Positions 6,071 through 9,678 of a stretch of 9,678 nucleotides of DNA are shown here, piece by piece. The notes under the pieces were generated by a model that saw only the letters and a list, made by a program, of their open reading frames with translations, had not been told where the DNA came from and did not search any database. Each line of letters starts with the position of its first letter. Positions within the stretch are counted from its first letter, which is position 1. The stretch covers positions 1-9,678 of the forward strand of contig DASRJH010000246.1 of assembly GCA_035649575.1 (NCBI GenBank), read 5' to 3'. The translations under genes were made by a program, and so were the position numbers. The stretch comes from DASVAL01 sp035649575. GTDB lineage: Bacteria > Planctomycetota > UBA1135 > UBA2386.

Positions 6071-7531
6071 ATGGCGCCGTTCTCGCTCATGCCGCCTCGC
6101 TCGCTGTTCGCGGACGTCGCCATCGCGGCGCTGCTCGCTGTTGCCGTCGCCGGGCTCCATGCCGCGACGTCGTTCGGGCGCGTCTGGAGTGGCGACGGGA
6201 GGTTGTTGGCGGAGTGGACGGTGCGGTTGGATGTCAGCGAGCGGTACCACAACGCGCTGTACGTGCCAGCCGCGTGGCTGTGCGACGCGCTCTTGCCCCG
6301 CGGCCTGCTGGCCGCGGCCGACGATCCGCTCGCGTTGGCCAAGTCCCTGAGCTCGGCATCGGCCGGCGTCGGCGCGGCGTTCAGCTATCTCTGCTGCCGA
6401 CTGCTCGGCTCCGCGCGCTGGGCCGGAGTCGCCGGCACAGCACTGTTCTGCGTCTCGCCGGGTCTGTGGTTCTTCGGTTCCGCGATCGAGGTGCATGCGC
6501 AGCACTTCGCGGTTGTCGCGTTCTGTGCGCTCGCGACGCTCGTGCTGCCGTGGCGACGTCCGGTCGTTGCGACGGCGCTGGCTACGGCTGTCTTCCTGCT
6601 CCCGTGTCTGTCGCACCAGACCGCACCATTGCTCGGGCCGGGCTGGATCCTGCTCGTCCAGTGTGCGCGCCGGCGCGTCGGTCCACCGTTCTCGGTGAAA
6701 GCGCTGCTCGCGGTCGGCGCCGCGCTGCTGGCGGCGGTGGTGTGCGGCCACATGCTCGTGCAGTGGCGACGCGGGCTCGGCTTCGCGATGAATCTCTTCG
6801 GGGCTGCGGCGGAGGTCGGCGTCTGGCATCAGGGGTTCAGACCGAGCCTCGTGTGGACCGAGGTGCTTTGGCCGCTGTTCTTGTGCGTGCCGGTGGCGCT
6901 GATCGCCTGCTGCTGGCGTGCGATCGATCCCTGGCTACGGGCGTGCGGGGCGCTCACGCTGGCGTCGTTGATCGCCGGCGTGTTGTGGTGGGGGATCATG
7001 GAAAACGGCGGCTACCTGCTCGGCGCCGGATTCGTGCTGGCCGCGCTCGTGGCCTCGCTGTGGTCGGTGCTGCCGCGCCGGGCGGCCGTGGCTACCGCGG
7101 TGTTGGCGGTCGGCGCGCAGTTCCTCGCGGGATGGCACTATGTCCGGGACTTCGACGCCGGCGGGTTCCAGGTCGAGGACCGCGTCAGGCAGGTGCGCGC
7201 GCACCTCGGCACGCGAGGAGTGCTGCTGTCGTGCAACGACAACGCGCCCAACATCGCCATTTGGCTTCCGGCAGTTCAGGAGCACACGTTGATCCCGACG
7301 CTGATCGACGAGGGGCCGATGGAGGCGTGGTTCGCGACGATCTATCCGGTGTTGCTCGGGTGCCTGGACGCAGGCCCGCTCGCCCTGGATGCGAGCTATC
7401 GGTTCCGCCCGGACTTCCCGGACCGCCTGAAGAACCGCTTGTCCCTCGTCGAGGCGGCGCTGCGCCGCGACTGCCGCGTGACCGAGTTCGACGATCCCTG
7501 TTGGCCGCTGCTGGTCCTCGAGAAGCGTTGA
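6071..7531 (+). CDS. Polytopic GT-C-like membrane protein, resembling DUF2723/TMEM260-type glycosyltransferases
   Basis: The 486-residue product has an N-terminal helix at 15-31, then an acidic loop motif SGDGRLLAEW with Asp42. This is the place where GT-C enzymes of the DUF2723 type (protein O-mannosyltransferase-like) carry their Asp in GDSGELIAA. A second block, GSAIEVHAQHF with Glu140 and His142, matches the position of the SVMAEVYAL block of that family. About nine hydrophobic helices reach to about residue 360; the last 120 residues are soluble. Family assignment is remote and from pattern only. ATG 6071 is used, although GGAGA directly abuts it; ATG 6089 (residue 7) is the alternative. 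It ends 13 bases before the convergent YndJ-DUF1990 gene. It shares no obvious block with the two AftB-like proteins beyond the GT-C architecture, so it is a separate lineage. Acceptor unknown. Confidence 0.65.
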   Translation: MAPFSLMPPRSLFADVAIAALLAVAVAGLHAATSFGRVWSGDGRLLAEWTVRLDVSERYHNALYVPAAWLCDALLPRGLLAAADDPLALAKSLSSASAGVGAAFSYLCCRLLGSARWAGVAGTALFCVSPGLWFFGSAIEVHAQHFAVVAFCALATLVLPWRRPVVATALATAVFLLPCLSHQTAPLLGPGWILLVQCARRRVGPPFSVKALLAVGAALLAAVVCGHMLVQWRRGLGFAMNLFGAAAEVGVWHQGFRPSLVWTEVLWPLFLCVPVALIACCWRAIDPWLRACGALTLASLIAGVLWWGIMENGGYLLGAGFVLAALVASLWSVLPRRAAVATAVLAVGAQFLAGWHYVRDFDAGGFQVEDRVRQVRAHLGTRGVLLSCNDNAPNIAIWLPAVQEHTLIPTLIDEGPMEAWFATIYPVLLGCLDAGPLALDASYRFRPDFPDRLKNRLSLVEAALRRDCRVTEFDDPCWPLLVLEKR

Positions 7532-7544
7532 CCGTGAGGTGGGC

Positions 7545-9077
7545 TCAGGCTTGCCGCGCCGATCCGTCGGCGCCGGTGGCGATCGCGCGCAGGTTGGCTA
7601 CCGCGGCTCGCCCCGCAGCGAGTTGCAGCCGCCGGGCGAGCGGCCGCAGTCGTCGCGACAGCCAGGTGCCGCAGCGGCTGTGCGCGGAGACGACGGCGCG
7701 CACGCGGCCCGTCGCGAGGTCCTTCTCGACCGCGAACGTCTCGACGCCGCACTCGGGATGGCCGGCAAGCGTCCGGTAGACGAAGCCGGCGCGGTGCGTT
7801 CCGTCGATCGCGCCGTCGAACACTTCGACGACGCGCGCGGCGAACACGAGGTGCAGCCCCGGCAGCATGCGATAGCGCGCGACCACGGTCTCGCTGGCGA
7901 CGACGGGATCCGCCGTGCGCAGGCCCGTGATCATCTGCGCGGGGAACGAACGGTAGCTGCGCGCCGCGGCGGCCGCGCGGCGGAACGGGCCCTCGGGCAG
8001 CGGCGGGCCGGGCGGCTCGGGGGGCAGTTCGCATTCGTGGCGGTCGGTTGCGACGCCGCGCGCGCCAGGCGTCACCTCGGGCCCGAACGGGCGATCGGCG
8101 AATGCTTGCGGCGCGGGCCGGTCGCCGAGCCACGGCAGCACGATCTGCATCTGCGCGATCGGCTCGGGCCGCGGCAACAGATGCAGAGCCCACAGCGCCG
8201 GCAGCGCGAACCCGAACACCTGCAGCGGCGCATGCGTCTGTGCCATTTCGAGCAGCGAGAGGTGCTTCGTCCCGAGCCAGGTGGTCGTCGCATAGACCGC
8301 GACCAGCGCCATGCCTCCGCACAAGGCCAGCGACGCGAGCGCCAGCAGTGCTGAAGGCAGCAGCCGTTCGCAGCGGGCCGCGAGCCACGCGAGCTGCGCC
8401 GCGATCGCGAGCGCGGCCAGAACGAGCAGCAGCGCCGCGAGCCACTCGATCGACGCAAGACCGCGCGCACCGGCCGTGATGCCGACCGCAACCGCCGGCA
8501 CGCCGGCCACGACGCCGGCGCACGCGAGCGTGCCGAGCGGTCCCGTGGCGAGCCGGCTCGCGCGGCCCGCGACGACCGGCAACACGAGTCCGGCGAAGTG
8601 GAAGTGGGCCGCGGTCAGCAGCGGCCAGGGCTCCACGAACCCGAGCGGGGAGAGGCCCGCGCGCGAGGCGAACGTCCACGCGCCGCCGACCGCGAGGAAC
8701 ACGAGCCCGGCATCGATCGCGAGCTCGGCGGCCGGCCCGCCGCCGCGCTCCGCCGCGTGCAGCACGCCGAGCAGCGCGATCAGCAGCGTGAACAGCAGCC
8801 AGGGTATGGCGAGCCAGGCGGCTGCAGCACCCGGTGCGAACGAACACGAGGTAACGAGGCAGCCGGCAGCGGGCCACCAGCCGAGACGCGCGAGCCACCA
8901 GCGACCGCGCATCGCACCCGGGTCGACGAGCGCGAGCGCGAACGGCACGGCGACCAGCGCGCCGACCAGCAGCAACGTCGTCGCCACGGCGACGACGTCG
9001 AGCGCCTGTCCCGAGATCGCGAGGCGGCAGGCGACGACCGCGGCCCCGCATGCGGCCGCCCGGCGGAGGGTCCACAT
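7545..9077 (-). CDS. YndJ-like membrane protein fused to a DUF1990 domain
   Basis: The 510-residue product is read from ATG 9077; TTG 9083 would add two residues. Residues about 1-320 form a polytopic membrane region with the YndJ-family block AHFHFAG at 157-163, a His-Phe-His-Phe motif inside a helix, and a later THAPLQVFGFALP segment. A Pro-rich linker at about 350-365 leads into residues about 375-500, a DUF1990 domain. That domain is recognised by LPGLHLVFAARVV, GFVYRTLAGHPECGVETF with His440-Pro441-Glu442, and SRCGTWLSRRLRPLARRLQ. The function of both families is unknown; the DUF1990 domain would be cytoplasmic or periplasmic depending on an uncertain helix count. No Shine-Dalgarno sequence is clear. 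It is divergent from the NADH dehydrogenase gene (139-base gap) and convergent with the gene at 6071-7531. No break in frame is seen, so the fusion appears real. Confidence 0.82.
   Translation of the reverse strand: MWTLRRAAACGAAVVACRLAISGQALDVVAVATTLLLVGALVAVPFALALVDPGAMRGRWWLARLGWWPAAGCLVTSCSFAPGAAAAWLAIPWLLFTLLIALLGVLHAAERGGGPAAELAIDAGLVFLAVGGAWTFASRAGLSPLGFVEPWPLLTAAHFHFAGLVLPVVAGRASRLATGPLGTLACAGVVAGVPAVAVGITAGARGLASIEWLAALLLVLAALAIAAQLAWLAARCERLLPSALLALASLALCGGMALVAVYATTTWLGTKHLSLLEMAQTHAPLQVFGFALPALWALHLLPRPEPIAQMQIVLPWLGDRPAPQAFADRPFGPEVTPGARGVATDRHECELPPEPPGPPLPEGPFRRAAAAARSYRSFPAQMITGLRTADPVVASETVVARYRMLPGLHLVFAARVVEVFDGAIDGTHRAGFVYRTLAGHPECGVETFAVEKDLATGRVRAVVSAHSRCGTWLSRRLRPLARRLQLAAGRAAVANLRAIATGADGSARQA
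7987..8024 (+). other. Possible G-quadruplex motif at the domain junction of the YndJ-DUF1990 gene
   Basis: On the plus strand, G-tracts of at least three occur at 7987-7989, 7995-7997, 8005-8007, 8010-8012 and 8019-8024, with loops of 5, 7, 2 and 6 bases, fitting a G3-N1-7 pattern. The stretch encodes the Pro-rich linker on the minus strand, so it could be only a by-product of CCG/CCC/GGC codons. The plus strand is the template strand for that gene. Confidence 0.35.
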
Positions 9078-9094
9078 CGGCAACCATCGTAGGC

Positions 9095-9106
9095 GCGCTC
9101 GAGCGC
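9095..9106. promoter_or_regulatory. 12-bp perfect palindrome in the YndJ/NADH dehydrogenase divergent gap
   Basis: GCGCTCGAGCGC at 9095-9106 is perfectly self-complementary and lies 18 bases upstream of the YndJ-DUF1990 start, in the 139-base gap shared with the divergent ndh-like gene. It has the shape of an operator for a dimeric regulator. In a sequence this GC-rich it may be chance. The rest of the gap 9078-9216 shows no convincing promoter hexamers. Confidence 0.25.
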
Positions 9107-9216
9107 ACCGCAGCTACTCGTTTTCGAAGTGGGGGATCAGCGAGTGCTGCGAGCGGGGCGTCTTGCGCGGCCGTGTGCTTCGGTATGGCGACGAGCGCCG
9201 GTAACGTGCCCCACAG

Positions 9217-9678
9217 ATGAGCGAACGACCCGACTCGCCGACACCTGCCGCGCACGTCGTGATCGTGGGTGGTGGATTCGCCGGGCTCAGCGCGGCGCGC
9301 GCGCTGCGCCGGGCACCCGTTCGCATCACGATCGTCGATCGGCGCAACCACCACCTGTTCCAGCCGCTGCTCTACCAGGTCGCGACCGCGGCGCTGAATC
9401 CGGGCGACATCGCCTACCCGATCCGCGTGGTGGTGCGGCGGCAGCACAACGCGCGCACCATCCTCGCGCGTGTCGATGCGATCGATCCGGTGGCCCGCAC
9501 GCTGAAGCTCGCCGACGGCTCGTTGACGTTCGACTACCTCGTCGTCGCGACGGGGGCCACGCACAGCTACTTCGGCAAGGAGGAGTGGGAGGGGTGGGCT
9601 CCAGGGCTCAAGACCGTCGAGGACGCGCTCGAGATCCGCCGCCGCGTGCTGTCGGCGTTCGAAGCCGCGGAGCGGCTC
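9217..9678 (+). CDS. ndh: Type II NADH dehydrogenase (FAD-dependent oxidoreductase), N-terminal part, running off the right edge
   Basis: ATG 9217 opens a frame that stays open to base 9678, giving 154 residues of a family that is usually about 400-450 long. The FAD-binding Rossmann motif is GGGFAG at 18-23, followed by an acidic strand end and IVDRRNHHLFQPLLYQVATAAL, a hallmark of bacterial NDH-2. Further family blocks are YPIR, the second FAD-contacting segment DYLVVATGATHSYFG, and LKTVEDALEIRRRV. The enzyme is a peripheral membrane flavoprotein passing electrons from NADH to quinone without pumping protons. The NADH-binding domain and C-terminal membrane anchor lie outside the window. Only a weak ribosome binding site is visible. 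It diverges from the YndJ-DUF1990 gene across 139 bases. Substrate choice NADH against NADPH or sulfide cannot be settled from this part, but the HLFQPLLYQVATA block argues against a sulfide:quinone reductase. Confidence 0.93.
   Translation, partial: MSERPDSPTPAAHVVIVGGGFAGLSAARALRRAPVRITIVDRRNHHLFQPLLYQVATAALNPGDIAYPIRVVVRRQHNARTILARVDAIDPVARTLKLADGSLTFDYLVVATGATHSYFGKEEWEGWAPGLKTVEDALEIRRRVLSAFEAAERL

Noticed and set aside
5327..6829. Minus-strand open frame of 500 codons across mntA, hepT and the 6071-7531 gene.
   Set aside because: It runs opposite three better-supported genes, is Arg/Glu/Gln-rich and shows no domain.
7396..9564. Minus-strand open frame of 722 codons spanning the YndJ gene in another frame and the start of ndh.
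   Set aside because: The product is Arg/Ala/Gly-rich low complexity, overlaps the YndJ-DUF1990 gene in a different frame and runs antisense to ndh.

Overview
The window is a dense, very GC-rich bacterial stretch. Four large genes encode or contain membrane-embedded proteins. An extracytoplasmic-function (ECF) sigma factor is fused to a transmembrane helix and carboxypeptidase-regulatory-like (beta-sandwich) domains, and ribosome binding sites are mostly weak. This would fit Planctomycetota best, but that is an inference from gene content and base composition; other high-GC phyla such as Myxococcota are not excluded.

Layout. (1) Bases 1-494, minus strand: N-terminal part of a polytopic AftB/ZomB-like GT-C glycosyltransferase. 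It runs into a perfect 46-bp inverted repeat (1-46 against 62-107) that destroys its coding sense at the window edge. (2) 569-2848, minus: a 759-residue protein made of ECF sigma factor, one transmembrane helix, a Pro/Ala-rich linker and several extracytoplasmic beta-sandwich domains. (3) 2964-4862, minus: a complete paralogue of the first glycosyltransferase. (4) 5052-5911, plus: an overlapping antitoxin/toxin pair, MntA (minimal nucleotidyltransferase) and HepT (HEPN ribonuclease), with all signature motifs intact. (5) 6071-7531, plus: a third, unrelated GT-C-like membrane protein. (6) 7545-9077, minus, convergent with it: a YndJ-like membrane domain fused to a DUF1990 domain. (7) 9217 to the right edge, plus, divergent: N-terminal part of a type II NADH dehydrogenase.

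How the parts relate. The three minus-strand genes on the left (glycosyltransferase, sigma fusion, glycosyltransferase) lie head-to-tail with gaps of 115 and 74 bases and could be one transcription unit. A working inference is a cell-surface glycan or glycoprotein function under, or next to, a membrane-tethered sigma factor. The mntA-hepT cassette is a self-contained toxin-antitoxin module, possibly an insertion, between two glycosyltransferase genes that point away from each other. The most unusual items are the sigma/membrane/beta-sandwich fusion with a good ribosome binding site just before its hydrophobic segment, the edge inverted repeat, the two paralogous glycosyltransferases around the sigma gene, and the YndJ-DUF1990 fusion. 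No tRNA, rRNA, CRISPR array or insertion sequence was recognised. No stretch longer than 300 bases lacks a gene; the largest gaps are 4863-5051, 5912-6070 and 9078-9216.
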